Shown here one piece after another: positions 25,501 through 38,350 of a DNA stretch of 64,000 bases. The stretch spans positions 744,501 to 808,500 of the forward strand of contig VICG01000004.1 of NCBI GenBank assembly GCA_008692225.1, written 5' to 3'. Each line of letters begins with the position of its first letter. Within the stretch, counting starts at the first letter, position 1. The notes under the pieces are model-generated. The model was not told the DNA's origin and made no database searches. It saw only the letters and a list, made by a program, of their open reading frames with translations. The stretch comes from Monilinia fructicola. Its lineage: Eukaryota > Ascomycota > Leotiomycetes > Helotiales > Sclerotiniaceae. The translations under genes were made by a program, and so were the position numbers.

Positions 25501-27467
25501 GCAGCAAGCCAATAAAAAAACTGCAGGTAAATTCTCGCCATGATTTCTGCCAACTCGCCATACTGCGACTAGTTGAAGCTTCAAAAGAAAACACACGAAA
25601 TATCAAAGATACTTCATTACACCCCAGAAGAGGCCTATGATACACCATAATATTAACAAGGATGCATCTCACAAAAAGGAAAGATCTTGCCAATGATACA
25701 AATTGGGTATTAGGAAATTTCCCCGTGGCTGTCATCGCAGGCAGGCCATTCGTCCCTCATATCAGCCTCACAAGCCTCGATCCAGGTCAAACAACACCCA
25801 AGCTTTGCACTTTGATCCTGAACTCGAGGTCCTCGGATTAATCCTCGACATGGCATTGCCGCGCTCCGCGAGCTACACATCTCAGTGCCACAATCGACAC
25901 GACTTTGGAGCTGAAGCCAGCTCTACCAACAGGTCATTTCACCCCATCTTCAGAAACCACATCACCCTACGCTGGATGCGCACAATGTATCCTCTAAAAC
26001 ATACAAAGAAACGATCTTACGCAAAAAACATACTCGCCAGCACCAACACAGTAAAGAAATGCCACGAAAATTGAGCCCGAGAGATAGTTCGAATATCAGA
26101 AAAATGATGCGCTTCGCCATTCCCACATAAGAGATCGGATAAATCGCCATGCCCCTTCTCGCCCAAGCTAAATCATCGGACGCCACTGAACCACACCTAT
26201 CACCCATGCAGCTCGTAATGTGATTGATCACCATACTTCCGTACTGATGATGAGATATGACATAAGTTTTACCTCAGACCCATCTCGCCACGTTCAAACT
26301 CAACATAGAGTTGATTCCCAGAACTACCAGGTAATACCAGCTGAACAAGACACATCAGTCCAAGGCAAAAACCGGAGGGGCGGAAGAAACTGATAAAGGG
26401 CATGCAAGAGCAACTTCGATGCCATAATCCCCAAGTATTGCGCCACTATAAGCCATGTTCCCAGCCATCATCACTAAGGGATCAGCTGCGGGCACGGGAG
26501 GTTCCTGTTTGGAAGGCATAAGCAAGGAAATTTGGAGGGAGGAAATTCAGCGGCTGATTAATCGTAAGATTTTATGATTTGAGTGTTCAAGCCGAGGCGA
26601 GAACGATGTGAAGCAAACAGCTGATTATGCTGGTGGACAATTTTGTGCTTCGAAACCATTGCAAATATTAGGAAAAATAAAGTTTTGAAGCACAATGCAC
26701 AATGCAACGCAATCTCCCGGGAAACTCAACTTGTTAAGTGGTATATTGGTAGCTAATGCTATCTTGGTATCTTTCGCGCAGCCCCCTATCCTAAATCCAA
26801 CCTAACAAACAACCAAATGACCCAAAAATCAATTGGGAACCCCCCGACCCCCGCCTCCCGCTATTAATGATAATGAAACACAATACACCACAATAAAATA
26901 AAATATGGTCAAGAGATAGCATTCAGTGATCCGGCAAATCTATCTAATTGAACAGGTACCGGTGACGAGGGGGGAATGGAGTAGATGCACAGACTTGCGG
27001 ATCGCCTGTAAAATTCCCAATAAGTGAATCTCGGCATATTTCATATGAATACCTCGCTTGATAATGCTTCGCGATGCAACATTTCACAGAATAATAGAGT
27101 TGTGGCCATCTAATTATTCAGATGAATAAGGACCGACCGATCGTAATGGATTATCTGATTCCAAAATGTAAAGATGGTGGGAATCATTCGTTGTGAAATC
27201 ATAACAATATATATGAGATGGAGTAAATGCCGACCGTGTCGTGTAATTGGCCCCTTCATCTACTTTCTGGGCTGACTCTTGTGTTTGATCATCACCACCG
27301 AGTATCTGATAAAAAAGGCTTGTTAGAAAAGGGTTTTGGCAAGATAGAAAAATGGACTAAAAGCAATCCGAGCATGTATTTTGAGAGGACTTTCAATGTT
27401 CAACCCAATTTTAGGTGAAGGAGCAATGAAAGAAATGGGTTTGAAAGTATCATGTGATCTCGTAAGC
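22541..27467. other. Large gene-poor intergenic region (4.9 kb)
   Basis: No reading frame here has convincing protein character. The longest is a 153-codon minus-strand frame at 24216-24677 (MAQFDQLAAGPNAVPL). It has ordinary amino-acid composition, no recognised domain and no splice or paralog support, so it is at most a hypothetical. No transposase or reverse-transcriptase fragment was recognised. Confidence 0.5.
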
Positions 27468-28958
27468 TCACGCTTGATTACGAATCCCAGTTCGATTTGG
27501 ACATCGGAGAACGGCATTTAGGGAATGGGCTTTTAAAAATAGCTCAGGAGGAAAGGAAGGAAATGAATGAATGCATGGGAACCGGGTGTCGGATGCTTTG
27601 CGCAACAAAAGAGAGTAGTAGAACCTTGGAACTTGGCGTTTTGGTAGACTGGGAAAATAGAGAGAGAGAGAAGTAGAATGTGGAAAAGGATCACTTACGC
27701 AATAATTCCAGCAATTGCGATAAAAACACCAATTACTGATTTGTCTCCAACAGCTCGTCCAGAAGTCATCCATCCAAGAGCAACAATTGAACATGTCTTG
27801 ACATGTCCAACAACAGTACTCGAGACAGGACCAGTTTGAGCAATGATGAAAAATTGGGACATGTTGATAATGCAGGCAAATAAGCCAGACTAGGAACGAC
27901 GAGATTAGCTGACATTGCATGACAATATACGAAGTATGAGTATGCCAAATTGCATATACGAGTTTCAACACCAAAACGAGATTTTTGAAATAACGTACCA
28001 TGAAGATTAGAACCCATCGGTTTACCGGTACCTCGCCCCAAACAGGGAAGGTGTCTACGAATGGGATTACGTAGAGTAACATGAAAGCTGCCAATGGTGC
28101 TTGGCTAAACAACAACTGCATGCTGTTGACTTGCAACTTCTTGTGATAACTGGCAATCCAGACTGTATAGAGAGAACTGGCGAAGATTCCGGTGAATGCA
28201 AAAATGACTCCCAAGGTACTGGTCGTTTTGATATTGGCATCGGCAGCGGGGAGCGAATCGTAATAGGAGACCATTCCCACTCCAAGACAAGCTGGGATCA
28301 GAGCATATATCGCATTTCTAGGTAGTGTTGCTCGGTACAAAACGAAGTTCATAAGTGCGACAGTTGGCGTGAGTAGAATTCGAGCTACCTGATAGAATGT
28401 AACTGTAGAAAATGCAAGAGAGAGATTTGGTAAAATGACATTCAATGCCATAGAAATAGCGAGGGGGAAAATGTCCTTGACTGCAATTCTTTTGGGTGTG
28501 AACATCGCAAATCGTGGTCGCGATAACGTGTAGAGCGTCAGCCATGTTACCGTGAAATGAAACGCGGCAAATGTGAGTTGTGCGAGTTTTAAGGAAGGAT
28601 CTGAAAAGATTGCCTTGTTGGTGAAGACCTGAAGATATTATTAAATGCGTAATGAGGAATTCCAAGATATCCAAGAACTTACAATACCGATTGTCGCCAA
28701 TGTATTTACCACCATCCAAATTACTGCGGATCTAACGGAGCTTTCTGGTGCTTTTGGCTTCTCTTCTGGTGGTGGAGCAAGTAACTCTGCTCTCTCAATA
28801 TCGCCTTCAATATCTTCCAGTTCCTCCGGTGTTCTTAATTTGTATTCTTCATCGTGTGAGCCCATCAAGGCACGCTTTTCGGTTTTATCATCGAATCTAT
28901 CGACTTCTGACGAAGCAGAACTAACGGAAGCCGATAGATCTATTGACCTCTCCGCCAT
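27468..28958 (-). CDS. Triose-phosphate-translocator/SLC35-family nucleotide-sugar transporter
   Basis: Exon 1 (28958-28683) has an acidic cytosolic N-terminus and the first membrane helix (VIWMVVNTLATIGI). Exon 2 (28628-27999) starts with VFTNKAIFSD and includes LAQLTFAAFHF, VARILLTPTVALMNF and SYHKKLQVNSMQLL. Exon 3 (27889-27699) carries FIIAQTGPVSSTVVGHVKTCSIVALGW in overlapping pieces, the family's signature where substrate-lining Lys residues lie. The introns are 28682-28629, 27998-27890 and one starting at 27698. The final exon (from 27648) is uncertain: the in-frame reading ends at 27468, but YQNAKFQ one frame away looks natural. About ten membrane helices are expected, in the Golgi/ER. 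Plant UDP-rhamnose/UDP-galactose carriers belong to the same superfamily. The substrate here is not determined. Confidence 0.85.
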
Positions 28959-31398
28959 GATGTATGAACTGTGAGATGTTGAGATATGTGTAGAGAGTTG
29001 GTTGGGTTGGGTTGGGTTGGTTCCAATTGTGTTGAATTGGATTGGATTGGATTGGATTGGATTGGATTGGAGTAGAATGGAATTAGAATGGATTAAGGAG
29101 AGTCGTTAGTTGGTAGGCAAGAAGGCAAGAAGGTAAGGTTATGGGATATTCAGAAAGTATTAAGATTTATGATGAAATGCATTCCACAAGGAAGTCAGAG
29201 AATATGCATACTACCGTATCCGAAATAGATAATTTGATATATTTGATATATTTGATAGTCCAAGGTTGCAAGCAGTCCGATTGAAGGAACCAGTTAGAGG
29301 AAAGAACTCATCAGCATTACTGCGTACAGTATTATTGGAATCACCGGGGGGGGAGGGGGGTGTTTAGCACGGTACGCACTGTTAACCGCAAACATGGACG
29401 AGTGGAGGATGGTGGGCAAGAGAGAATCCTAAAACATACTCCGTACATGTACATAGTAATCACATCGTACATACTGTACCACAGTCCATACGAATACATA
29501 CAGGGGTTATTCTAGAGCGAACTGAGAGTAGTTCGTCTGATGAAGGTTGTTAACTTGTTATAAGATTGGACTAGAAAAATATGAGTTCTATCTTACCTAG
29601 CTAGTGTTAGATCTTCCAAGGTTCTCTATGATGTTGAGTCTACCTAGGTAAGTCTTCCAAGTTAGAAGAGAAAGTTTAAAAAGGGGCATCTATAAAAGTC
29701 CACGGTACGTTCACAGCATGAAGGGCTAATTATATCTTAAAAACAACGGACGCGTTTTTCCCAATCGTCAGACCACGTAATCGATGTGAATTCTGTTTGA
29801 ACTTCTGTAACGCTCGAAAGCTTAATTTCCCGATGTGGTACACCCTACTGATATTATACTCATAAGGGAGTCAGTCATTCTTCGGTTTCTTCATCTCCTA
29901 GCCAGATCCTTTCAGGATTTTTACTCGAAGAGCTCGGAGCCTCGGACATAACCTTACGAGTAAAGAGTTTATAAGTTTCCCTTTAGGACTAGGTATAACG
30001 TTATCGATCTACATTATACAGTGTAAATTGGCCTAGGCAATGAAGAAGAGGAAGAAGGAGAAGAAGAAGCGAAGAAACATCTAATTTCAAATATGTATGC
30101 AGGAAACCTAAAGTGTGATAGATCATGTAATACGTATCTTCCTTCTTCCTTTTGATAATGATTTAGATCTTGAATCATACGCTTTGGAGATCGTGATTGG
30201 AGCCCCTGAATCTTGGGATAATCTACTGTCCCAAGTTTTAGCCCTGACAGATTGTAACGGGGCAAATCCCCCTTGCTAATTAAGGATTCGTAATTAATTT
30301 TAGTAAGTTAATATCTCCATAATATAACTCTTGGAATATTATCTAACATTGCAGTAATATATGTATGCGTGAATGGCCCCGGGGATGATAGATAACGTAG
30401 TTTTGACCATTAGATATTTCATGTATACTGTGTGTATTCGTCTTATATATAGGAGATGTACCAACCATATGATTACATGTGATTCGGAGAGTACAAAGTT
30501 AAACAAATAGATAGATAGATAGGGGTGTCTAGATACATACAGCGTACGTATGATACATACATACATACATACATACATACAGTTCCAACTAACATAAAAT
30601 GAATGATTAGAATTACAATGACAACTACAACTAAAACTACACCTACAGAGTACAATCACAGTACTCCGTACTCCAGCACCGATATACTTCTAACATCTAA
30701 TTCTACTTCCCCAACGTCCAGAAGTTCCCCGCTGTGATACTTTTCTTTTGGTCTCCAGTTTCCACCTGGTATTTTCGTATACAGCATCCACTTTATCAGC
30801 GAAGACCCGACCAGTTCCTCAGCATTACTAGGATGGATATCTCATAATCCATGCACAAATTAGTTCTAACACCACTCAATCCACGTTCACCAAGAAAACC
30901 GGACATGGGCTGACTAAATACGTTTCCATTTTCCATTTCCATTCATATAACAAATCAGATTGCAATCCATGGCAATGAAGGAGGGTAATCCAGAAAAGAA
31001 CGTCCAATTCGGCCGCTCACACCGTTCTCATCTCTCCCTGCAGATGCCACCATTCACCACTACTCTCACTCGCATGTTCTCGTTATTTAAAGCATAGATA
31101 GTCTTGTTTAGGATCGGATCTTCTCTGACCTTCCACATAAAACTACTGTCGCACTCTTGCTTTTTGAAAGTTAATAATATTCGGATCTCCCTGCGTCTGG
31201 TTCAAGCATTCCTTGGCTTTTCTTACTGCCGCCTCATAATAAAACTCCTTGATATCCTCCTCTGCGCATTCTTCCGACTGGCGAATATCTTGTCTGTACT
31301 TTCGGACCTTCATTCTTTCTCAATCGGCCACCATTTTCAAGCATCAACTTTATACCCAATCGAACTTTCGACCTTGTGCAGATTGACCTTCGAATACA
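28959..31398. other. 2.4-kb divergent intergenic region
   Basis: This separates the transporter (-) from the dehydratase (+), so it holds both promoters. It includes the pentamer repeats, an ACCTAGGT palindrome at 29642, (GATA)n near 30510 and (ATAC)n at about 30551-30580. CT-rich DNA (about 31040-31320) precedes the dehydratase start. No gene is seen. Confidence 0.55.
28993..29070. repeat. Pentanucleotide repeats (GGTTG)n then (GGATT)n
   Basis: Two adjacent pentamer tracts immediately upstream of the transporter start, in its presumed leader. Confidence 0.9.
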
Positions 31399-32872
31399 AT
31401 GGCTTCAAACGGTACAAGTAAAGGCCCTCCAAGTAATGTCCCTCTGCCAACAAGCCAAGCACCTTTACTGATTCGTCTCCATTACAGCTCCTTCTTCTGC
31501 CAATGGAGAGCAAAACAAGTTCTTCGAGGATTTCGGCGTTTGGAAGGAGGCTCCTATACTTACAGGAAGCACCAAGTTCACGCCATTGCCAGATGTCAAG
31601 AATATAATGATTACGGGAGGGGCTGGATTCATGTAAGGACGAGATTTCTTTGTGCGGCCCAAGAGGAAATTCTGACCTTTATTACCTAGTGCTTGTTGGC
31701 TGGTACGACATTTGACCTTGACCTACCCCGATGCATACAATATCGTGTCTTTTGACAAATTGGACTATTGTGCTTCCTTGAACAATACCCGAGCTTTGAA
31801 CGACAAGCGCAATTTCTCCTTCTACCATGGTGACATCACAAACCCATCAGAAGTTGTCGACTGCCTCGAACGACACAACATTGACACAATCTTTCATTTT
31901 GCGGCACAATCTCACGTTGATTTGAGCTTTGGAAATTCGTATGCTTTTACCCATACAAACGTTTATGGTACTCACGTTCTTCTGGAGAGTGCCAAGAAGG
32001 TTGGGATCAAGAAGTTCATCCATATTTCCACCGATGAAGTCTACGGAGAGGTCAAGGATGATGATGATGACCTCTTGGAAACCAGCATTTTGGCACCTAC
32101 AAATCCTTATGCGGCAAGCAAGGCGGCAGCAGAGATGTTGGTACATTCTTACCAGAAGAGTTTCAAGCTCCCCGTGATTATTGTACGCAGTAACAATGTT
32201 TACGGTCCACATCAATACCCAGAGAGTGAGTGAAGTTCTTGCATCAGTTTCGGTGCACATAGCTAACAAAATCAAATAGAAATCATTCCCAAATTCAGCT
32301 GCTTGCTCCAACGCGGACAGCCTGTTGTTTTACATGGGGATGGAACTCCCACCAGAAGATATCTTTTCGCCGGTGATGCGGCCGATGCTTTCGATACCAT
32401 TCTTCACAAAGGCACAATGGGACAGATCTACAATGTCGGCTCATACGATGAGATTTCCAATTTAACATTGTGTTCAAAACTACTCACATACTTGAACATT
32501 CCCCACAGCACACAGGCCGAGCTTCATAAGTGGGTCAAGCATACCCAAGACCGACCTTTCAATGACCATCGATATGCAGTCGATGGCACCAAGCTCAGAC
32601 AATTGGGCTGGGATCAAAAGACCAGCTTCGAGGATGGAATGGCTATCACTGTTGACTGGTACAAGAGGTTCGGTGAAGAATGGTGGGGCGATATCACCAA
32701 GGTCCTTACTCCATTCCCCACTGTCACTGGATCCGAAGTGGTTGGTGATGATCATGCTGTCGAAGAACTCAAGGAGGACATAGTGGTGGATGCTGATGAT
32801 AATACGGTTCTTGGCAAGAAGAGGAAGTTGAATGGTGTTTCAAGTGGATTAGAACAGACGGTCGAAGTTTAG
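31399..32872 (+). CDS. UDP-glucose 4,6-dehydratase (UDP-rhamnose pathway)
   Basis: Four exons (31399-31417, 31488-31632, 31690-32225, 32280-32872) encode 430 residues with no frame break. The introns are 70, 57 and 54 bases with standard borders. It is an extended short-chain dehydrogenase. ITGGAGFI is the NAD-binding Gly-rich loop. HFAAQSHVD, STDEVYGE and NPYAASKAAAEM supply the Thr, Asp/Glu and Tyr-x-x-x-Lys residues used for 4-oxidation and 5,6-dehydration. RSNNVYGP and RRYLFAGD are typical of dTDP/UDP-glucose 4,6-dehydratases. It should convert UDP-glucose to UDP-4-keto-6-deoxyglucose, the first step to UDP-rhamnose. In Botrytis cinerea the equivalent gene is called bcdh. A basic KKRKL near the C-terminus is a short extension. 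The 3,5-epimerase/4-reductase partner is not in the window. Confidence 0.93.
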
Positions 32873-35176
32873 ATTACGCACGTTTGGCTTGGTCTTGGAC
32901 TTATCTGCACTGCACTGCACTCATTGCATTTCAGCTTCATGTTTGGTGGCGTAGAAAAGGACTGGGGATTGATTGATTGGCTGGCTGGTGGGTTGGTTAT
33001 CGGAACACTGTCTTAAAGCGCGCGTTTTTTATATTCCCCAAGGATAGATATAGTTGACTGGAAGTGCATGAGTAGATGATGTGGATGTTTATGTACTGAG
33101 TTATTTATGGATATCCGACTTGGGTTTACGGTTGGATTTAAGGAATATATTTGATGAAAACAAGAAGGACCATATTAGAAGTGCAATCTCTCTTGGTCCT
33201 CGGGCCGTCCTTGACCATCCATATACTTGATCTAAGATGCAAGTTTTTCGGGCCTATATGAACTGTGGTGATTGATTCTAATTCCGATGAATATACAGTA
33301 CAAAAGTGCTGGCGTAATTATGCAGGACGGGATACTCAAATGGAGGGGCGGCTGCTGGGTAACGGAAGGCAGTAAGATGGGATGGGTTTCAAATAGATGG
33401 GTTAGTTATATTAGTCGCTAGGGCTAGAACTTGCGAGTGGGGATATATATGACGCTGTAAGGCGGAGAACAGATGTTTTAGAGGACTCCCTCACGAATCT
33501 TTCTGGCATCATATATGGAGTGTATGATATAATGGTTTGATATTCTACTTTGTGGAAATGGATATGGAAATGGAAATGGACGTTGGTGAAGAAAGTTAGT
33601 CAAGTCATTGGATACTCGTTCATAATCTAACATTGATTATCCCATCCCGTGCCGAGAACAGGTTGAATGAAGGGCAGAAAGAAACTACTTGACTCTTTGG
33701 ATACTCTTTCGTGATATAGCATTCATCTTCTCGAGGAAAGAACCAATATTGAATTCTCCCTCCCAATGGTTGATTGATTAGATATCGTTCCAAATCTAAA
33801 GATGCATACATATATGGTGGCATGTTCATATATATGCAAACGGACACGATATGTACAGAGTACAGCATACAACCCAGCCACGCATCCACTCATTCACCGC
33901 TTTTAGGGCCACATCCGTGGATCTGTTGCTGCCGGGCTCTTCCAATGCCGCGCAATAGGCGTATGGTAATATATTTTCGGCTCCTAACGTATGTCCTCTG
34001 TACATTCATTGTGTGCCCTCTGTACATACTCCAGAGTCTATGTATGTATACTTTTCATGCACAATTTGCTGGCGGATCAAGGCATGAGATGTGAATGGTT
34101 GGTCTCCCGGCTCAAACCTTACTAGCATCAGCGATGGCGTAGGAAAAAAAGAACCATTTAGGTTTGGAAGAATGTATGTACGTACGTATGTATGTACGCA
34201 CTACTGCTAGTACTGTAAGTACAGTACAAGTACAGAACGAATTGTACCAAAATGATACTGTGTACATGAAGTGGAAGAGGTACCTGCATTTAACCGGATA
34301 TCCAGCACCAAGGACGTGGAGTTGACGGATGTGATGTGAGCCAATTAGATCATCTAGGTTGGGTCTTACGGAGCAACTGATGAATGGTAAAATGGAACGA
34401 TCCGTTAAGGTTAGTTGGGATCATTTTGGGTTTTCGGGATGGGTTTAGTTGGAAAATGCGGTTTATGGCTTTTTATGGTTTGCTGGTGAACGTGTATTTG
34501 CACTTGTGCTTGTACACTCTTTTCTGAGGGTTTGATGTCTAAGGTTTGGTGTCCGATGTCTAATGTCTGATATCTCATATCTCGTATCTGCTGTCAAAAC
34601 ACAATGTTCCAGAACTATCTACGCTGCTAGTTTCTCAGGTTTGAAGAAACTAATTGATTTTATATAAATGTATGCGGTTGATTATTATGGTATCTGCTCC
34701 GAGAACTAAACTGGCTAAAGGAACTAAAAGAGACGGAAGAGGTCAGCGCTTTTGATATCGGGTCACAGTACGATCTTGCGCTTGTGCGATTTAGGGTAGG
34801 AGTGCGATAATTGTACTGATAATCTGGACGGTATTGGGAGACAACTCCTTGCCCTCGTTTCGCGCCTGGGTTAGTTGTGTGCCTTGATGACAATTTGAGA
34901 GCGGGGTTGCTTGGTTTGCTACGAGGTCCGTAGTACGAGGTCTACGAGTTTATAACTCTTCTTTTGGGGCATTCTTGTTTGGTATTCGCATTTGATTTTG
35001 CATCTTTTACGACCATTCGACGGGAGGCGGGGTGCTCTTCCGAATGGCGCATTCGAGGTCAACAAATGAATATTGATGATTGAACTGGAGGACATCAACG
35101 CTGAGATAAGACAAGACGACACAATACGATACGATACGAAAGGTGGTGGGAATGAACCATAGATTGGGGGGAGGAG
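32873..35176. other. Intergenic region, 2.3 kb
   Basis: No gene is supported. It contains a (GGAAAT)-like run near 33557-33580 and TATGTACG-type short repeats near 34175-34200. The last 200 bases are the leader of the methyltransferase gene. Confidence 0.55.
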
Positions 35177-36526
35177 ATGTCAATGGGAGCTCTTTGTACC
35201 AATCCTAGGTTCATGGGGGAGCAGGAGGAGGACGAGGGTGGCAAAAGACGTGGCAATTTATCAGATGAGAATGATCCTAAGGGATTAAGCTATTCTAACA
35301 ATGTCATCCCATTTATACCAGACGACAATGAAGAAGAAGCTATGGAGAATACTGCTCTTGCTGCGAGGGAAACTGTGGAGAGGGAAATTGAAGAACATAG
35401 GAGACGAGCTGCGTATACTAAATCGGTCTTTCATCATGCCCAGACAGATCGAGATACCCTGTGAGATACAAGTACTTTCTATAATTTCTACCTCTTCTTT
35501 GTAGCAATCTGCTGATACTTTCTCTCTCCTAGAAATTCCACCCGCTCCCTCTACGATTCCGACGTTGTATATATACAACAACATGGTCGAGTCTACGTGG
35601 GAGATTATTATATGCCGATTGACGAAGAGGAACTCGATCGTCTCCGCATCATCCATCAAATATATCTCCAAATATTCGACAATGAACTCACCACCGTCCC
35701 GCTGCATTCCCCAACACGCATTCTTGATATCGGAACAGGAACGGGGGATTGGGCTATGGGGATGGGGGATTTGTGGCCCTCGGCCGAAATAATCGGAACA
35801 GACATCGCCAAAATCCAGCCTACCGCCGTTCCCCTAAACGTCTTTTTCGAAATTGACGATGCGGAGGAAGAAGGGGGCTGGACATGGCCTCCAAATGAAT
35901 TCGACCTGGTCCACTTGAGAAACATGGCCGGCGCATTCAGTGATTGGGATCATATCTACTCCGAAGCATATATACATCTGAAACCGGGTGGGTGGATTGA
36001 AATCATGGATTTCGACGATCATAAAGCCTTCCTCACCTTTTTTGACGAAGATAGCCCCATGCCGGCATTAGTCCATGATGTGGGAGAAGCGGCGCGGATC
36101 TCGGGGAGACCGCGGGGAGTTGCGCATCTGGAGCCGGAAAGGCTGCGGAAAAGAGGATTTGTGGATGTGGAGGTTAAGGAGGTTGGGATACCTATGGGTC
36201 CATGGCCGGATGATAAGACGCAGAGGACCATAGGTAAATTATGGTTGGTGTCGATGTTGACTTCGTTGGAAGCGTATACGCTGCGCTTGTTAACTCAGGC
36301 GCTTGGCTGGGAGGAAGAGGAGGTGAGGAGGAAGTGTATGGTTTGTGGTGAGGATTTGAGGAGGGTTAGTATGGATGTTGAGAGGGCGAGGGGGTTGAAA
36401 ACTATGGCGAGGGTTTTGGTGGGGAGGAAACCTGGAGGTGAGGAGGATGTTGGAGATGGAGAGAGTGTGGTGACGGAAATTCAAACTATCAATGGCGACG
36501 GGAATATAACAATGAGCAGCGAATAA
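35177..36526 (+). CDS. LaeA-like SAM-dependent methyltransferase
   Basis: Exon 1 (35177-35460) is an acidic, probably disordered N-terminus (MSMGALCTNP). The intron 35461-35532 is flanked by GTGAGA and CCTAG. Exon 2 continues without a break (about 404 residues in all). SLYDSDVVYIQQHGRVYVGDYYMP in short pieces, DEEELDRLRIIHQIY and ILDIGTGTGDWAM (SAM motif I) are characteristic. FDLVHLRNMAGAFSDW and LKPGGWIEIMDFD (post-motif region) complete the Rossmann-type methyltransferase of the LaeA/TAM-like fungal group. These enzymes either regulate secondary metabolism or methylate small molecules. No biosynthetic backbone gene is nearby, so neither role is supported over the other. No frame problems are seen. 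Confidence 0.88.
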
Positions 36527-37779
36527 TTCCACTCAAATCGATATACTATCCTTCTACTGCTTTGGTGGGCAGTCGAGGACGACGAATTTTGCTTTTCTGT
36601 ATAAAGCTTGGAGGTACCTATTTTCAGTCATGGATACATTCTCATTTTGGCGTTGGTTTGTTATCATTTTCTCCAGGCAAGCGAGACAGCAAGCAAAGCA
36701 AGCGCGGCACTCTGACGTAAAAAGTACATTTCGCTTCGTACATTAAAAATGAATTGCGATATCCAGACACATTATCAGAGGGAAATTTGGGATGAAGAGA
36801 GCCGCTTTATGAAGCGAGAAAGAGAGGAAGTCGATGAAGGGGCTAGCGAGTTAATACACTGTAGCGAGCACTGGATAATTTTGATAATTACGGGATTGAG
36901 CATCTAGTACTGCAATACATACCCGTCTTAACATGCTCATGAATCCTTCAATCAAATTCATCAAATTTAAATATGACCTATGAATCATTCTTTCAACCTC
37001 GGCACCAGTTTCCCTTCAAGGTGCATTCTTCTCATTCGCTTAGCCCAAGCTGAGTATCCCTCGTGGAAAATACATGGTGATAAAAGTTTGGCGAGCTTTG
37101 GGTGAATTGCTGGATTCATGGGCTGCATCTTACTAGCTCATTGACGTCCATCAGTGGCTGTCTGCCTACTTGAAAGGCACGCCTTGAGTGTCGAGTCATA
37201 TATTTATCGTTTCGGGCATGAAGACTAAGACAGAGATGAGTGGTAAATGTAAATGCAACAAATGTAAATGAGGCGACTTTGGTGATTCACTGACACCTCC
37301 AGGCCAAGGAAAGTACCTAAGTATATAAAGCAAGTCTCCCGGCTTCTTTTTCTTCTTATTTGTTCCGTGGACATATTTTCGAGAATTTGAGATTCGAGAT
37401 TTTTTTTTGGATTTTTTTTTACCTCGCTGTGGGTTCTCTTTGCCAGTGAGGATTTCATTTGGTCGTTTGGTCATTGGATAATTAAAAGGGGTTTTGGAAG
37501 GGAAGACGATTAGGCATACGCCAGAGGATAAACAGCCGCGGGTCGCTGCCTTGGATTCTGCGCAGCGCAACGCAAGGCAACGCGTATATACGACGTGTGT
37601 TTATACGAATTTACGATCAACATCAATACCTATATGATTAATAATCGTTCACTTCAAAATTACTCAATCATACGTTTTTGTAACACCTTCTTTCTTGGAT
37701 ATATACCGACCTCTTTTAATATTAGTATCAAACATATCACCGCATATACTAAGATCTTCCGAAGAAAAAGAAGGGAAAT
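36527..37779. other. Intergenic region, 1.25 kb
   Basis: No gene is supported. Minus-strand frames at 37196-37570 are Lys/Ser-rich translations of a T-rich stretch. The region probably contains the promoter of the small gene that follows. Confidence 0.5.
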
Positions 37780-38350
37780 ATGTGTATTGAAACGCGTTAC
37801 AGGTATCTTGGCTGTGCTCATGTGGTGCCTATTTCCCGCTCGAGCTTGAATGCTGTTGGTGGTGGTGGTGGCAAGACGGAGGAGATTATTTTTTGTAAGA
37901 GAAATTTGAATCGGGCGAGAGGTGGAGATCGTTATATGGAGGCAGGGGGAAGATATGGGGGTTTGCAGAGAGAGGGATGGAGGTGGTGGCAAAGGTGTGG
38001 GAACAAGAAGGGGAAGGTTAAGTATTGGAGGGGTGTTTGTGGGGTTTGTTGTGAGAATAATGAAGGGAAAGGGGGTGGGAGAAGGGGTAGAGGAAGTATG
38101 GGGGTCGCGAGGAAAGATGGTGGGAGGAATAGTGGGAAATCTGGAATATGATATGAGGCTGGGTGGTTGGTGGGTAAATTATTTGAATGGGAATTGCAGG
38201 ACGGAATGGAAGGAGAGAATTAGAGACTGGGAGAAGTTTCGGATGGTGGCTATGTATAGACAAGAAAGGGAGTTGTGGGAAAAACTAGCCACTAGGACTT
38301 CAAGAGAAATGGGTGGGAAAGGATTTGGATCAACAGTGGTGTTATTTTAG
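37780..38350 (+). CDS. Small Cys-containing fungal protein of unknown function (one frame break)
   Basis: The start MCIETRYRYLGCAHVVPI resembles a group of short fungal proteins that begin with a Cys/His-bearing segment and are of unknown function. A basic, Gly-rich middle follows, with a Cys cluster (CGVCCEN) near 38037-38060. Coding then continues one frame over with a Trp-rich acidic/basic end (GGWWVNYLNGNC, WKERIRDWEKFR) and stops at 38350. Removing one G from the G5 run at 38071-38075 joins the halves into about 189 residues. The Cys/His pattern may bind zinc (inference). Its reality rests on composition and the continuity after correction. Confidence 0.5.

Noticed and set aside
35177..36526. 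LaeA-like methyltransferase as marker of a secondary-metabolite cluster
   Set aside because: No polyketide synthase, peptide synthetase, terpene cyclase or pathway transcription factor was seen in the window; the MFS gene is 8.5 kb away and separated by unrelated genes.
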